From NCBI RefSeq assembly GCF_001905125.1, contig NZ_LWLE01000036.1:237341-301340 (forward strand): 64,000 nt of DNA, written 5' to 3'. A model generated the notes under the pieces. It saw nothing but the letters and a program-made list of their open reading frames with translations. It made no database searches and was not told where the DNA came from. A program made the position numbers and the translations under genes. This document shows, in pieces, positions 7,952 through 19,364 of the stretch. The stretch comes from Streptomyces sp. TSRI0281. Its GTDB lineage: Bacteria; Actinomycetota; Actinomycetes; Streptomycetales; Streptomycetaceae. Numbering within the stretch: the stretch's first letter is position 1; every line of letters starts with the position of its first letter.

Positions 7952-9082
7952 GTGAAGATCCGGGTGGAGCGCGATGTACTCGCGGAGGCGGTGGCCTGGG
8001 TGGCCCGCAGCCTCCCGGCCCGGCCGCCGGCGCCCGTTCTCGCGGGCCTTCTGCTGAAGGCTGAGGACGGAGCCCTCAGCTTCTCGAGCTTCGACTACGA
8101 GGTCTCGGCCAGGGTCTCGGTGGACGCGGAGATCGACGAGGACGGCACGGTGCTCGTCTCCGGCCGCCTGCTCGCCGACATCTGCCGCGCCCTGCCCAAC
8201 CGTCCGGTGGAGATCTCCACCGACGGTGTACGGGCCACCGTGGTCTGCGGCTCCTCGCGCTTCACCCTCCACACCCTTCCGGTGGAGGAGTACCCGGCTC
8301 TGCCGCAGATGCCGACCGCCACGGGCACCGTCCCCGGTGAGGTCTTCGCCTCGGCCGCCGCGCAGGTGGCCATCGCCGCCGGCCGCGACGACACGCTGCC
8401 CGTCCTGACCGGTGTGCGGATCGAGATCGAGGGCGACACCGTCACCCTCGCCTCGACCGACCGCTACCGCTTCGCGGTCCGCGAGTTCAACTGGAAGCCG
8501 GAGGACGCGGACGCCTCGGCCGTGGCCCTGGTGCCCGCCAAGACGCTCCTGGACACGGCCAAAGCGCTGACCAGCGGCGACACGGTCACGCTGGCGCTGT
8601 CCGGCTCGGGTGCGGGCGAGGGGCTGATCGGTTTCGAGGGCGCGGGCCGCCGTACGACGACCCGACTGCTCGAAGGCGACCTGCCGAAGTACCGGACGCT
8701 CTTCCCCACCGAGTTCAACTCGGTCGCGGTGATCGAGACCGCTCCGTTCGTCGAGGCGGTCAAGCGTGTGGCTCTGGTCGCCGAGCGGAACACTCCTGTG
8801 CGGCTCAGTTTCGAGCAGGGCGTGCTCATCCTGGAGGCCGGGTCGAGCGACGACGCACAGGCTGTGGAGCGCGTCGACGCGGTGCTGGAGGGCGACGACA
8901 TCTCGATCGCCTTCAACCCGACATTCCTGCTGGACGGTCTGAGCGCGATCGACTCCCCGGTCGCCCAGCTCTCGTTCACGACCTCCACCAAGCCCGCCCT
9001 GCTCAGCGGCCGCCCGGCGGTCGACGCGGAAGCGGACGACGCGTACAAGTACCTGATCATGCCGGTCCGCCTCTCCGGCTGA
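7952..9082 (+). CDS. dnaN: DNA polymerase III beta sliding clamp
   Basis: DnaN is a ring-shaped processivity clamp that tethers polymerase and other replication factors to DNA. It has 376 residues, the usual length, with three similar clamp domains of about 120 residues each. It opens MKIRVERDVLAEAVAWVARS and ends YKYLIMPVRLSG, the conserved C-terminus that forms part of the client-binding pocket. GTG at 7952 has a consensus AGGAGG at 7937-7942. The open frame extends 168 bp upstream into oriC, but that part has no homology. Confidence 0.97.
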   Translation: MKIRVERDVLAEAVAWVARSLPARPPAPVLAGLLLKAEDGALSFSSFDYEVSARVSVDAEIDEDGTVLVSGRLLADICRALPNRPVEISTDGVRATVVCGSSRFTLHTLPVEEYPALPQMPTATGTVPGEVFASAAAQVAIAAGRDDTLPVLTGVRIEIEGDTVTLASTDRYRFAVREFNWKPEDADASAVALVPAKTLLDTAKALTSGDTVTLALSGSGAGEGLIGFEGAGRRTTTRLLEGDLPKYRTLFPTEFNSVAVIETAPFVEAVKRVALVAERNTPVRLSFEQGVLILEAGSSDDAQAVERVDAVLEGDDISIAFNPTFLLDGLSAIDSPVAQLSFTTSTKPALLSGRPAVDAEADDAYKYLIMPVRLSG

Positions 9083-9129
9083 CCCGGCCGACCGGCTGAT
9101 CCGCGAGTCGGTCCCTGCACGGCAGCTTC

Positions 9130-9163
9130 CGGCGGGCACGCTCAGCGCAGAGCATGCCCGCCG
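9130..9163 (+). terminator. Hairpin after dnaN
   Basis: The inverted repeat CGGCGGGCA/TGCCCGCCG has a 16-nt loop and lies 48 bp after the dnaN stop. There is no T-run, so it may be a weak or factor-assisted terminator. Confidence 0.5.
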
Positions 9164-9230
9164 CGCTGTCCCCGGCCGGGCGTAGGCTCGGCCCTGGGTA
9201 CGAATCGGCACAACGCTTAAGGAATCTCTG

Positions 9231-10109
9231 ATGGAGCTCGGTCTCGTCGGCCTCGGCAAGATGGGCGGCAACATGCGCGAGCGCATCCGCCGCGCAGGCC
9301 ACACCGTCATCGGTTACGACCGCAACCCGGACGTCTCCGATGTCCAGAGCCTCGAAGAGCTCGTGGGCAAGCTGAAGGGCCCGCGGGTCGTGTGGGTGAT
9401 GGTTCCGGCCGGTGCCGCGACCCAGTCCACGGTCGACGAGCTGTCGGCGCTGCTGTCCCCCGGCGACATCGTCGTGGACGGCGGGAACTCCCGCTGGACC
9501 GACGACGAGAAGCACGCGGTCGAGCTGGGCATCAAGGGCATCGGGTTCGTCGACTGCGGAGTCTCCGGCGGTGTCTGGGGCCTGGAGAACGGCTACGCGC
9601 TGATGTACGGCGGCGACGCCGAGAACGTCGCGAAGGTCCAGCCGATCTTCGACGCCCTCAAGCCCGAGGGTGACTTCGGCTCCGTCCACGCGGGCAAGGT
9701 CGGCGCCGGCCACTTCGCGAAGATGGTTCACAACGGCATCGAGTACGCCATGATGCAGGCCTACGCCGAGGGCTGGGAGCTGCTGGAGAAGGTCGACTCC
9801 GTCACCGACGTGCGCGAGGTCTTCCGCTCCTGGCAGGAGGGCACGGTCATCCGTTCCTGGCTGCTCGACCTGGCGGTCAACGCGCTGGACGACGACGAGC
9901 ACCTCGACAAGCTCCGGGGCTTCGCCGCCGACTCCGGCGAGGGCCGCTGGACCGTGGAGGCCGCCATCGACAACGCGGTGCCGCTGCCCGCGATCACGGC
10001 GTCCCTCTTCGCGCGGTTCGCCTCGCGTCAGGACGACTCCCCGCAGATGAAGATGATCGCCGCGCTGCGCAACCAGTTCGGCGGGCACGCGGTCGAGAAC
10101 AAGAAGTAG
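9231..10109 (+). CDS. gnd: 6-phosphogluconate dehydrogenase, decarboxylating (short, NAD-type)
   Basis: This enzyme oxidatively decarboxylates 6-phosphogluconate to ribulose 5-phosphate. At 292 residues it belongs to the short YqeC-like class rather than the 470-residue NADP enzyme. The N-terminal Rossmann fold has GLVGLGKMGGNM, and beta-2 ends in YDRNPD. The acidic residue there suggests NAD+ preference (inference). Substrate motifs GGNSRWTDDE and GVSGGVWGLENG, and the catalytic lysine in GAGHFAKMVHNG, are present. It is a conserved dnaN-recF neighbour in Streptomyces. The start has AAGGA upstream. Confidence 0.9.
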   Translation: MELGLVGLGKMGGNMRERIRRAGHTVIGYDRNPDVSDVQSLEELVGKLKGPRVVWVMVPAGAATQSTVDELSALLSPGDIVVDGGNSRWTDDEKHAVELGIKGIGFVDCGVSGGVWGLENGYALMYGGDAENVAKVQPIFDALKPEGDFGSVHAGKVGAGHFAKMVHNGIEYAMMQAYAEGWELLEKVDSVTDVREVFRSWQEGTVIRSWLLDLAVNALDDDEHLDKLRGFAADSGEGRWTVEAAIDNAVPLPAITASLFARFASRQDDSPQMKMIAALRNQFGGHAVENKK

Positions 10110-10154
10110 TACGAGAAGCGCACAGCGGAGCAGGAAAGCGGGAGGTCGGCGCAG

Positions 10155-11297
10155 ATGCATGTCACCCATCTCTCGCTGGCCGACTTCCGCTCGTACGCCC
10201 GGGTCGAGGTCCCTCTCGACCCGGGCGTCACCGCGTTCGTGGGGGCCAACGGCCAGGGCAAGACCAATCTGGTCGAGGCGGTCGGCTATCTCGCGACGCT
10301 CGGCAGCCACCGGGTCTCGTCCGACGCGCCGCTGGTGCGGATGGGTGCGGAGCGGGCCGTCATCAGGGCCGCGGTCACCCAGGGCGAGCGCTCGCAGCTC
10401 ATCGAGCTGGAGCTCAACCCCGGGCGGGCCAACCGCGCCCGGATCAATCGGTCCTCGCAGGTCAGGCCCCGTGATGTGCTGGGCATCGTACGGACGGTGC
10501 TGTTCGCTCCGGAGGACCTGGCCCTGGTGAAGGGCGATCCCGGTGAGCGCCGGCGGTTCCTCGACGAGCTGATCACGGCACGTTCGCCGCGGATGGCGGG
10601 CGTCCGGTCCGACTACGAGCGGGTGCTCAAGCAGCGCAACACGCTGCTGAAGTCCGCGGCGATGGCACGCAGGCACGGCGGCCGGTCGATGGACATGTCC
10701 ACGCTCGACGTCTGGGACCAGCATCTGGGCCGGGTGGGTGCCGAGCTGCTGGCACAGCGGCTGGATCTGATCGCGACGCTGCGGCCCCTGGCGGACAAGG
10801 CGTACGGGGACGTGGCGCCGGGCGGCGGGCCGGTGGCGTTGGAGTACCGCAGTTCGGCGGGGCCCGAGGTGGGGGCCGACCTGGCCGCGGGACGGACGCG
10901 CGAGGAGCTGTACGAGCAGTTGATCGCGGCGCTCGCGGAGGTCCGCAAGCAGGAGATCGAGCGCGGAGTGACGCTCGTCGGTCCGCACCGCGACGATCTG
11001 GTGCTGGGGCTGCGGGGGATGCCCGCGAAGGGGTACGCGAGCCACGGCGAGTCCTGGTCGTACGCGCTGGCGCTGCGGCTGGCCTCGTACGAGCTGCTGC
11101 GCTCCGAGGGCAATGAGCCCGTGCTCGTCCTGGACGATGTCTTCGCCGAGCTGGACGCCCGCCGTCGTGAGCGGCTGGCGGAGCTGGTGGCGCCGGGCGA
11201 GCAGGTGTTGGTGACGGCCGCGGTGGGCGACGATGTGCCGGGTGTGCTGGCGGGGGCGCGCTATGCGGTGTCCGCGGGCGAGGTGGAGCGGGTATGA
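10155..11297 (+). CDS. recF: DNA replication and repair protein RecF
   Basis: RecF is an SMC-like ABC ATPase that recruits RecOR and RecA to single-strand gaps. It has 380 residues. Walker A is GANGQGKTNLVEA (about residues 31-43), the ABC signature region YASHGESWSYALALRL lies near residue 295, and Walker B is VLVLDDVFAELD near residue 323. ATG at 10155 is 9 bases after GGAGG. The stop overlaps the next gene by 4 bp (ATGA), coupling recF to dciA. Confidence 0.96.
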   Translation: MHVTHLSLADFRSYARVEVPLDPGVTAFVGANGQGKTNLVEAVGYLATLGSHRVSSDAPLVRMGAERAVIRAAVTQGERSQLIELELNPGRANRARINRSSQVRPRDVLGIVRTVLFAPEDLALVKGDPGERRRFLDELITARSPRMAGVRSDYERVLKQRNTLLKSAAMARRHGGRSMDMSTLDVWDQHLGRVGAELLAQRLDLIATLRPLADKAYGDVAPGGGPVALEYRSSAGPEVGADLAAGRTREELYEQLIAALAEVRKQEIERGVTLVGPHRDDLVLGLRGMPAKGYASHGESWSYALALRLASYELLRSEGNEPVLVLDDVFAELDARRRERLAELVAPGEQVLVTAAVGDDVPGVLAGARYAVSAGEVERV

Positions 11298-11902
11298 CCG
11301 CCCGGGGCGCCCGGAGCGAGGGGCCGGCCGGTTCGCCGGACGGCGGTGCGTCGGGGCCGTCGCCCCAGGACCCGGGCGGTGCGGCGAAGCCGCCTGATGT
11401 GTCCGGGGTCGACCTGGCGCGGGTGGCGTTGCGCGCGGCCAAGGAGCAGGCCCGTGCGCGGGGCGCCGCCGCGCAGCAGAAGAAGCAGGCCCGGCGGGGT
11501 GGCGGGCTGCGTTCGGGAGCGCGGTCGGACGGCCGTGATCCGCTGCCGTTGGGGTCGGCGATCAACCGGCTGATCACCGAGCGGGGCTGGGAGACACCGG
11601 CCGCGGTGGGCGGGGTGATGGGGCGCTGGCCGCAGATCGTGGGTGAAGATCTGGCCAATCATTGTGTGCCGCTGCGTTACGACGAGGATCCGGACGCACG
11701 GGTGCTGACCGTGCAGTGCGACTCGACGGCCTGGGCGACACAGCTGCGGCTGCTGGCTCCGCGTCTGGTGGCCCGGCTGAACGAGGACCTGGGCCGGGGC
11801 ACGGTGCGGATGATCAAAGTGCTGGGGCCGGGAGGGCCGCAGCGCCGGTTCGGCCCGCTGCGGGCGCCGGGCAGCACGGGCCCCGGGGATACGTACGGCT
11901 GA
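11294..11902 (+). CDS. dciA: DciA-type helicase-loading protein (DUF721)
   Basis: This 202-residue protein has an 80-residue disordered basic N-terminal arm. The C-terminal DUF721/DciA domain (about residues 88-185) is recognised by INRLITERGWETPAAVGGVMGRWPQIVG (split here by family conservation, about residues 90-117) and the core VLTVQCDSTAWATQLRLL. DciA replaces DnaC/DnaI as the DnaB-loading factor in most bacteria, including actinobacteria. It overlaps recF by 4 bp and precedes gyrB, a classic actinobacterial origin arrangement. The family assignment is firm; the helicase role is known from relatives. Confidence 0.88.
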   Translation: MTARGARSEGPAGSPDGGASGPSPQDPGGAAKPPDVSGVDLARVALRAAKEQARARGAAAQQKKQARRGGGLRSGARSDGRDPLPLGSAINRLITERGWETPAAVGGVMGRWPQIVGEDLANHCVPLRYDEDPDARVLTVQCDSTAWATQLRLLAPRLVARLNEDLGRGTVRMIKVLGPGGPQRRFGPLRAPGSTGPGDTYG

Positions 11903-12486
11903 GCCGCGCGCCACCTGCGTACCCGCTCACCTGCGTACTCGTTCATGTCCGTACCGCTCACCCACGTACCGCTCACCCGCGGGAGCGCGATCCGCGCGTC
12001 CGCCCGCTGCCTCTATGGGGGCGCGTTCCGTGAGGTGCCGGCCCGCGGCCCTGTGCGTCCCGCTCGCGCCCCGTTCCCGTATCGCCCCTCTGACCTGGCC
12101 TTCCGCCGGTGTGAGGCGCTGTGATTCCGGTCATCGCCGCCGCTTCGGGCGCCGACCGGCGGTTCCGGGACGCGCCCTGTACGGCGGAGCGGACCGGGCC
12201 GTGGAACTGCGCCGTCCCTCACCGTAGTGGGAGGTTGACAGGCGGAAGCGCTCAATGCCCGTCACAGCCCCTTGGGGCCCCTTCCTGAATATGGGGAGTC
12301 GTCAGCCGCTCATTCAGGGCGGCACATGCGGACTCAGGTACCGGCAAACCCCCATTCATGTCGGCGCTACCGGTAGACTGATGGCTAATCCCGCTACTCA
12401 AGCGGGAGTCGTCGATACAAGCCGAACGACGCAGCCGCTCCCGCCTGACCGGAGAACGGCCTGTGCTGTGCCAGAAAGGGCGCTTC
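11903..12486 (+). promoter_or_regulatory. gyrB upstream region with short tandem repeat
   Basis: This 584-bp gap has no convincing gene. Its left end (11912-11973) is a degenerate repeat of four 15-16 bp units of the form CACCTGCGTACCCGCT. A 7-bp inverted repeat, CCTGAAT/ATTCAGG, lies at about 12285-12320. A TAGACT sequence at 12374-12379 could be the gyrB -10. The gyrB promoter is supercoiling-sensitive in other Streptomyces, but no such element can be read directly here. Confidence 0.4.
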
Positions 12487-14532
12487 GTGGCCGATTCCGG
12501 CAACCCCAACGAGAACAACCCGTCCACAACCGGTGAGCACGGCGAGGTCACCGCCTCGTACGACGCCAGCGCGATCACCGTCCTTGAGGGCTTGGACGCG
12601 GTCCGCAAGCGACCTGGCATGTACATCGGATCGACCGGTGAGCGCGGTCTCCACCACCTCGTGCAAGAGGTTGTCGACAACTCGGTCGACGAGGCGATGG
12701 CAGGCCACGCGGACACCATCGACGTCACGATCCTCGCCGACGGCGGGGTGCGCGTGATCGACAACGGCCGTGGCATTCCGGTCGGCATCGTGCCGTCCGA
12801 AGGCAAGCCCGCCGTCGAGGTCGTGCTGACCGTGCTGCACGCGGGCGGCAAGTTCGGCGGCGGCGGCTACGCCGTCTCCGGCGGTCTGCACGGTGTCGGC
12901 GTCTCCGTCGTCAACGCCCTGTCCACGCGGGTCTCCGTCGAGGTCAAGACGGACGGCTACCGCTGGACCCAGGATTACAAGCTCGGTGTCCCGACCGCGC
13001 CGCTGGCCAAGCACGAGGCCACCGACGAGACCGGTACGACGGTCAGCTTCTGGGCCGACGGGGACATCTTCGAGACCACCGAGTACAGCTTCGAGACCCT
13101 CTCGCGCCGCTTCCAGGAGATGGCGTTCCTCAACAAGGGCCTCACCCTCAAGCTCACCGACGAGCGGGAGTCGGCGAAGGCGACGGCGGGCGCGGACAGC
13201 GCGGACGCGGTCGAGCCCGCCGAGGAGGAGGCCGCCCGCTCGGTCACGTACCACTACGAAAACGGCATCGTCGATTTCGTGAAGTACCTCAACTCCCGCA
13301 AGGGCGACGTCATTCACCAGTCGGTGATCGACATCGAGGCCGAGGACAAGGAGCGTCTCCTCTCGGCCGAGATCGCCATGCAGTGGAACACGCAGTACAC
13401 CGAGGGGGTCTACTCCTTCGCCAACGCGATCCACACGCATGAGGGCGGTACGCACGAGGAGGGCTTCCGTGCGGCGCTGACCTCGCTGGTCAACCGGTAC
13501 GCGCGCGACAAGAAGCTGCTCCGCGAGAAGGACGACAACCTCACCGGTGAGGACGTCCGCGAGGGCCTGACGGCGATCATCTCGGTGAAGCTGGGCGAGC
13601 CGCAGTTCGAGGGCCAGACGAAGACCAAGCTGGGCAACACGGAGGCCAAGACCTTCGTGCAGAAGGTCGTCCACGAGCAGCTGACGGACTGGTTCGACCG
13701 GAACCCCAACGAGGCCGCCGACATCATCCGCAAGGGCATCGCGGCGTCGACCGCCCGGGTGGCGGCCCGCAAGGCCCGCGACCTGACCCGGCGCAAGGGC
13801 CTCCTGGAGAGCGCCTCGCTGCCCGGCAAGCTGAGCGACTGCCAGTCGAACGATCCCACCAAGTGCGAGATCTTCATCGTCGAGGGTGACTCCGCCGGTG
13901 GTTCGGCGAAGTCCGGCCGTAACCCGATGTACCAGGCGATCCTGCCCATCCGCGGCAAGATCCTGAACGTCGAGAAGGCCCGGATCGACAAGATCCTCCA
14001 GAACACCGAGGTCCAGGCGCTGATCTCGGCCTTCGGTACCGGGGTCCACGAGGACTTCGACATCGAGAAGCTCCGCTATCACAAGATCATCCTGATGGCG
14101 GACGCCGACGTCGACGGCCAGCACATCAACACCCTGCTGCTGACGTTCCTCTTCCGCTTCATGCGGCCGCTGGTCGAGGCGGGGCACGTCTACCTCTCGC
14201 GCCCGCCGCTCTACAAGATCAAGTGGGGCCGGGACGACTTCGAGTACGCCTACTCGGACCGTGAGCGGGACGCGCTCGTGGCGCTCGGCAAGCAGAACGG
14301 CAAGCGGATCAGGGAAGACTCGATCCAGCGCTTCAAGGGTCTCGGCGAGATGAACGCCGAAGAGCTGCGCATCACGACGATGGACGTCGACCACCGGGTG
14401 CTCGGCCAGGTCACCCTGGACGACGCGGCGCAGGCCGACGACCTCTTCTCGGTGCTGATGGGTGAGGACGTCGAGGCACGGCGCTCGTTCATCCAGCGCA
14501 ATGCCAAGGACGTCCGCTTCCTCGACATCTGA
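12487..14532 (+). CDS. gyrB: DNA gyrase subunit B
   Basis: GyrB is the ATPase subunit of gyrase and introduces negative supercoils with GyrA. It has 681 residues. The GHKL ATPase has RKRPGMYIGSTGERGLHH, DNGRGIPVGIVP and the lid HAGGKFGGGGYAVSGGLHG. The TOPRIM domain has VEGDSAGGSAKSGRN and DADVDGQHINTLLLTF. The C-terminus is LGQVTLDDAAQADDLFS. GTG at 12487 (MADSGNPNENNPST) was preferred over the ORF start 24 bp upstream, since Streptomyces GyrB begins this way and AGAAAGG precedes it. gyrA follows after 46 bp. Confidence 0.97.
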   Translation: MADSGNPNENNPSTTGEHGEVTASYDASAITVLEGLDAVRKRPGMYIGSTGERGLHHLVQEVVDNSVDEAMAGHADTIDVTILADGGVRVIDNGRGIPVGIVPSEGKPAVEVVLTVLHAGGKFGGGGYAVSGGLHGVGVSVVNALSTRVSVEVKTDGYRWTQDYKLGVPTAPLAKHEATDETGTTVSFWADGDIFETTEYSFETLSRRFQEMAFLNKGLTLKLTDERESAKATAGADSADAVEPAEEEAARSVTYHYENGIVDFVKYLNSRKGDVIHQSVIDIEAEDKERLLSAEIAMQWNTQYTEGVYSFANAIHTHEGGTHEEGFRAALTSLVNRYARDKKLLREKDDNLTGEDVREGLTAIISVKLGEPQFEGQTKTKLGNTEAKTFVQKVVHEQLTDWFDRNPNEAADIIRKGIAASTARVAARKARDLTRRKGLLESASLPGKLSDCQSNDPTKCEIFIVEGDSAGGSAKSGRNPMYQAILPIRGKILNVEKARIDKILQNTEVQALISAFGTGVHEDFDIEKLRYHKIILMADADVDGQHINTLLLTFLFRFMRPLVEAGHVYLSRPPLYKIKWGRDDFEYAYSDRERDALVALGKQNGKRIREDSIQRFKGLGEMNAEELRITTMDVDHRVLGQVTLDDAAQADDLFSVLMGEDVEARRSFIQRNAKDVRFLDI

Positions 14533-14578
14533 GTCGGCCGTACAAGCAAGCCGCAGCTCGAAAGGACTTTGACCAGCA

Positions 14579-17203
<2,625 letters not shown>

Positions 17204-17206
17204 AGC

Positions 17207-17884
17207 GTGAGTGGAGCCACGGGCGCCGGTTCGGCCGCTTCCGGAGCTGGAGCGAACGGTGCCCGTGGCCCTGCCACGGACTCCCAAGGGGGCACTGTGA
17301 CGGACACTCGGGGGCCTCAGCCCCAGTACGAGGGTTACGCGACCGGGCCGTTGCCCGGCGAGCGTGAGCCCGCGCCGGGGACGGCGGGGCCGTACCACCC
17401 GCCGCAGGCGTACCCGTCGCCCTCGGGCGGCACACAAGGGGGTCAGCAGGGCGGGACACAGGGCGGCTCGCAGGCGATGCGCCTGCCGCGCACGGGGGCG
17501 CGGACCACTCCGCGTACCCGCAAGGCGCGGCTGCGGGTGGCGAAGGCCGATCCGTGGTCGGTGATGAAGGTCAGCTTCCTGCTCTCCATCGCCCTGGGCA
17601 TCTGCACGGTGGTCGCGTCGGCGGTGCTGTGGATGGTGATGGACGCGATGGGCGTCTTCGACACCGTCGGCGGCACGATCAGCGAGGCCACCGGTTCGAA
17701 CGAGAGCAACGGCTTCGATCTCCAGTCGTTCCTGTCGCTGCCGCGCGTCCTCATCTTCACGTCGGTCATCGCCGTGATCGATGTGGTTCTGGCGACCGCG
17801 CTGGCGACGCTGGGCGCGTTCATCTACAACTTGTCGGCGGGCTTTGTGGGCGGCGTCGAGCTCACTCTGGCCGAGGACGAGTAG
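17207..17884 (+). CDS. DUF3566 transmembrane protein, gyrA-linked
   Basis: This 225-residue protein has a 115-residue Gly/Pro-rich disordered cytoplasmic arm. The DUF3566 domain follows: a basic KARLRVAKADPWSVMKVSF entry, membrane helix 1 at about 125-147, a short loop with GVFDTVGGTISEATG, and membrane helix 2 at about 180-205 ending in YNLSAGFVGGVELTLAED. DUF3566 genes follow gyrA in most actinobacteria; the function is unknown. GTG at 17207 is 3 bp from the gyrA stop, so it is co-transcribed. Confidence 0.85.
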   Translation: MSGATGAGSAASGAGANGARGPATDSQGGTVTDTRGPQPQYEGYATGPLPGEREPAPGTAGPYHPPQAYPSPSGGTQGGQQGGTQGGSQAMRLPRTGARTTPRTRKARLRVAKADPWSVMKVSFLLSIALGICTVVASAVLWMVMDAMGVFDTVGGTISEATGSNESNGFDLQSFLSLPRVLIFTSVIAVIDVVLATALATLGAFIYNLSAGFVGGVELTLAEDE

Positions 17885-17901
17885 CGCACCGGGTATCGAT
17901 T

Positions 17902-17930
17902 TTGGGACTGGCCCCGACGTGCGCTAATCT
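17902..17930 (+). promoter_or_regulatory. Probable housekeeping promoter of tRNA-Ile
   Basis: A -35 TTGGGA (17902-17907), a 17-bp spacer and a -10 TAATCT (17925-17930) lie 24 bp upstream of the tRNA. The same GCTAATCTTC core occurs before tRNA-Leu at 44396. Confidence 0.65.
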
Positions 17931-17954
17931 TCAGAAGTCAGCGCACAGCGCGGC

Positions 17955-18028
17955 GGGGCTATAGCTCAGTTGGTTAGAGCGCATCCCTGATAAGGATGAG
18001 GCCACAGGTTCAAATCCTGTTAGCCCCA
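17955..18028 (+). tRNA. tRNA-Ile (GAT anticodon)
   Basis: This is a 74-nt cloverleaf with acceptor GGGGCTA/TAGCCCC, discriminator A, D-arm TAGCTCAGTTGGTTAGAGC and anticodon GAT at 17989-17991. The T-arm loop is GGTTCAAATCC. CCA is not encoded. A terminator follows 6 bp later. Confidence 0.97.
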
Positions 18029-18034
18029 CGCAGA

Positions 18035-18070
18035 CGAAGACCCCCAACCATTCGTGGTTGGGGGTCTTCG
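18035..18070 (+). terminator. Terminator after tRNA-Ile
   Basis: A 16-bp perfect stem, CGAAGACCCCCAACCA against its complement, is capped by a stable TTCG tetraloop. Confidence 0.88.
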
Positions 18071-18346
18071 CGTTTCCGGGGTGGTACGGGTCGATGTCGC
18101 GGTCGGAGTCCGGCGGCGCGGTCGGAGCCGGCGGCGGGGCGGCCGGAGTCCGGAGTTGGCGTACGCGGGGTTTGGGCGGGGCGTCCGAGGTGCGAGGTGC
18201 GGCGGGCCGTGATCCGTGCGTACGGATGTCTGGCGGAGGCCCGGTGCCGGTGCGGACGTGGGGAGCGCCGGCTCCTCGTCTACGGGGCGGGTACGGGAAC
18301 AACGGACTCGGGGGCGGGCAGGGGAACGGCTCGGGTACGGGCATGG

Positions 18347-18384
18347 AAAAGGCCCCCGTCCGGTGTGAACCGGACCAGGGGCCC
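18347..18384 (-). terminator. Terminator of the 18.4-kb minus-strand gene
   Basis: Read leftward, the stem GGCCCC-TGGTCCGGT pairs with ACCGGACGGGGGCC across a short TCAC loop and is followed by TTTTCC. It lies 27 bp beyond the stop of the DUF6344-like gene. The remaining stretch 18071-18346 is GC-rich and holds no convincing gene. Confidence 0.75.
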
Positions 18385-18410
18385 TGGGAGAGCCGTGCGG
18401 CGGGGCGGGA

Positions 18411-18770
18411 TCAGGGTGGCAGCAGGGACGAGTCGTCCGCCGGGGCCGCGGGGTTGGTGCGGGCCGTCCCCGTGGCGTTCACGGCGTCCGTCGTGTCGGC
18501 GGACAGGTGCCGGGTGGCCGGTGAGGAGTTGTGTGCTTCGGCGCGGATGCGCTGCTTCATCGTGGGTGGCAGCGCCCTGTCACGCGGAAGGGTCCATCGG
18601 ACCGACGGGGTGGTCGCGGTTGCCGCGGTCGCACCCGTGTGCTCCTGAGTCGCGGCCGTCGGCTGCGTGATCGCGGCGGCGGGGGTGGAGGCGAGGCCCA
18701 GCGACGCGAGGATCGCGAAGAAGGCGGTGATGAAGGCGGTCCAGATGCTCTTGACCCTGAAGGTGCTCAT
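18411..18770 (-). CDS. Small secreted or membrane-anchored protein, DUF6344-like
   Basis: This 119-residue protein begins MSTFRVKSIWTAFITAFFAI, with a basic start then one hydrophobic helix (about residues 10-32) ending ASTPAAAI, like a signal peptide. The rest is Thr/Ala-rich, with one conserved-looking block, RWTLPRDRALPPTMKQRIRAEAH, around residues 58-80 that I associate with the Streptomyces DUF6344 family. The ATG has GAGGGGCC upstream and a terminator follows. No function is known. It stands alone between the tRNA-Ile and DLW-39 genes. Confidence 0.65.
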   Translation of the reverse strand: MSTFRVKSIWTAFITAFFAILASLGLASTPAAAITQPTAATQEHTGATAATATTPSVRWTLPRDRALPPTMKQRIRAEAHNSSPATRHLSADTTDAVNATGTARTNPAAPADDSSLLPP

Positions 18771-19010
18771 GGCCCCTCGCTTTCAGGTGGTCCGGTTTGC
18801 TTACTTTCCTGATCATGTGGATCCGGCTCGCGATTTCGGGGACCGACGCCCCCGCTGCGCCGATCTTCGGATGAACACCACTCGTATGGTTCAACCGGTG
18901 CTGACGGACCGTCTGTGGGTCGTCGTGGGGCCCTGAGGATGCTCGGATGATCGCTCCGGCCCGCCGCAGCGGGGTTCCGGGCAGGTCACCGATCGGTATC
19001 GGCCGGTGTG

Positions 19011-19016
19011 TATAGT
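19011..19016 (+). promoter_or_regulatory. Candidate -10 element of the DLW-39 gene
   Basis: TATAGT lies 46 bp before the GTG start. The -35 is unclear (GTCACC at 18985-18990 is the best match). The stretch 18771-18984 is otherwise featureless apart from the divergent start of the DUF6344-like gene. Confidence 0.4.
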
Positions 19017-19061
19017 CGGGCGGCAGAAGTCCCCTACGTCAAGGAAAGACGAGGTCGCGCG

Positions 19062-19196
19062 GTGAAGAAGCTTCTCCTGGTCGCACTGGCCGCCATCGGC
19101 GGGCTCCTCGTGTACCGCCAGATCCAGGCGGATCGCGCCGAGCAGGATCTGTGGACGGAGGCGACCGACTCCGTGCCCGCAGGTTCGGGTGTGTGA
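19062..19196 (+). CDS. DLW-39 family small membrane protein
   Basis: This is a 44-residue protein too short for most gene finders. MKKLLLVALAAIGGLLVYR forms a membrane helix, followed by a short tail with EQDLWTEATDSV. The DLW motif and its setting after gyrA and tRNA genes match the actinobacterial DLW-39 family. GTG at 19062 has AGGAAAG and GAGG upstream. A terminator hairpin lies 20 bp after the stop. The function is unknown. Confidence 0.8.
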   Translation: MKKLLLVALAAIGGLLVYRQIQADRAEQDLWTEATDSVPAGSGV

Positions 19197-19216
19197 GACG
19201 GCACAGTCTGTTACGG

Positions 19217-19241
19217 GCCCCGGTCGCTGAGCGGCCGGGGC
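19217..19241 (+). terminator. Terminator after the DLW-39 gene
   Basis: The stem GCCCCGGTCGC/GCGGCCGGGGC has a TGA loop and one mismatch. It is GC-rich without a clear T-run. Confidence 0.65.
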
Positions 19242-19364
19242 TTCGTGCTGTCCGGGGGCCTTTCCGGTGGTCGCCGACGACGTCTTCGCTGCTGGTGGCG
19301 GCCGGCCGTGCTGTTGCCGGACCGTGACGCCCCGGCCCTTGAGTTCACCCACGCAAATCAATAG

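Noticed and set aside
18058..18648. Plus-strand open frame of about 196 codons after tRNA-Ile
   Set aside because: It is antisense to the DUF6344-like gene, Gly/Arg-rich, and reads through two terminator hairpins.
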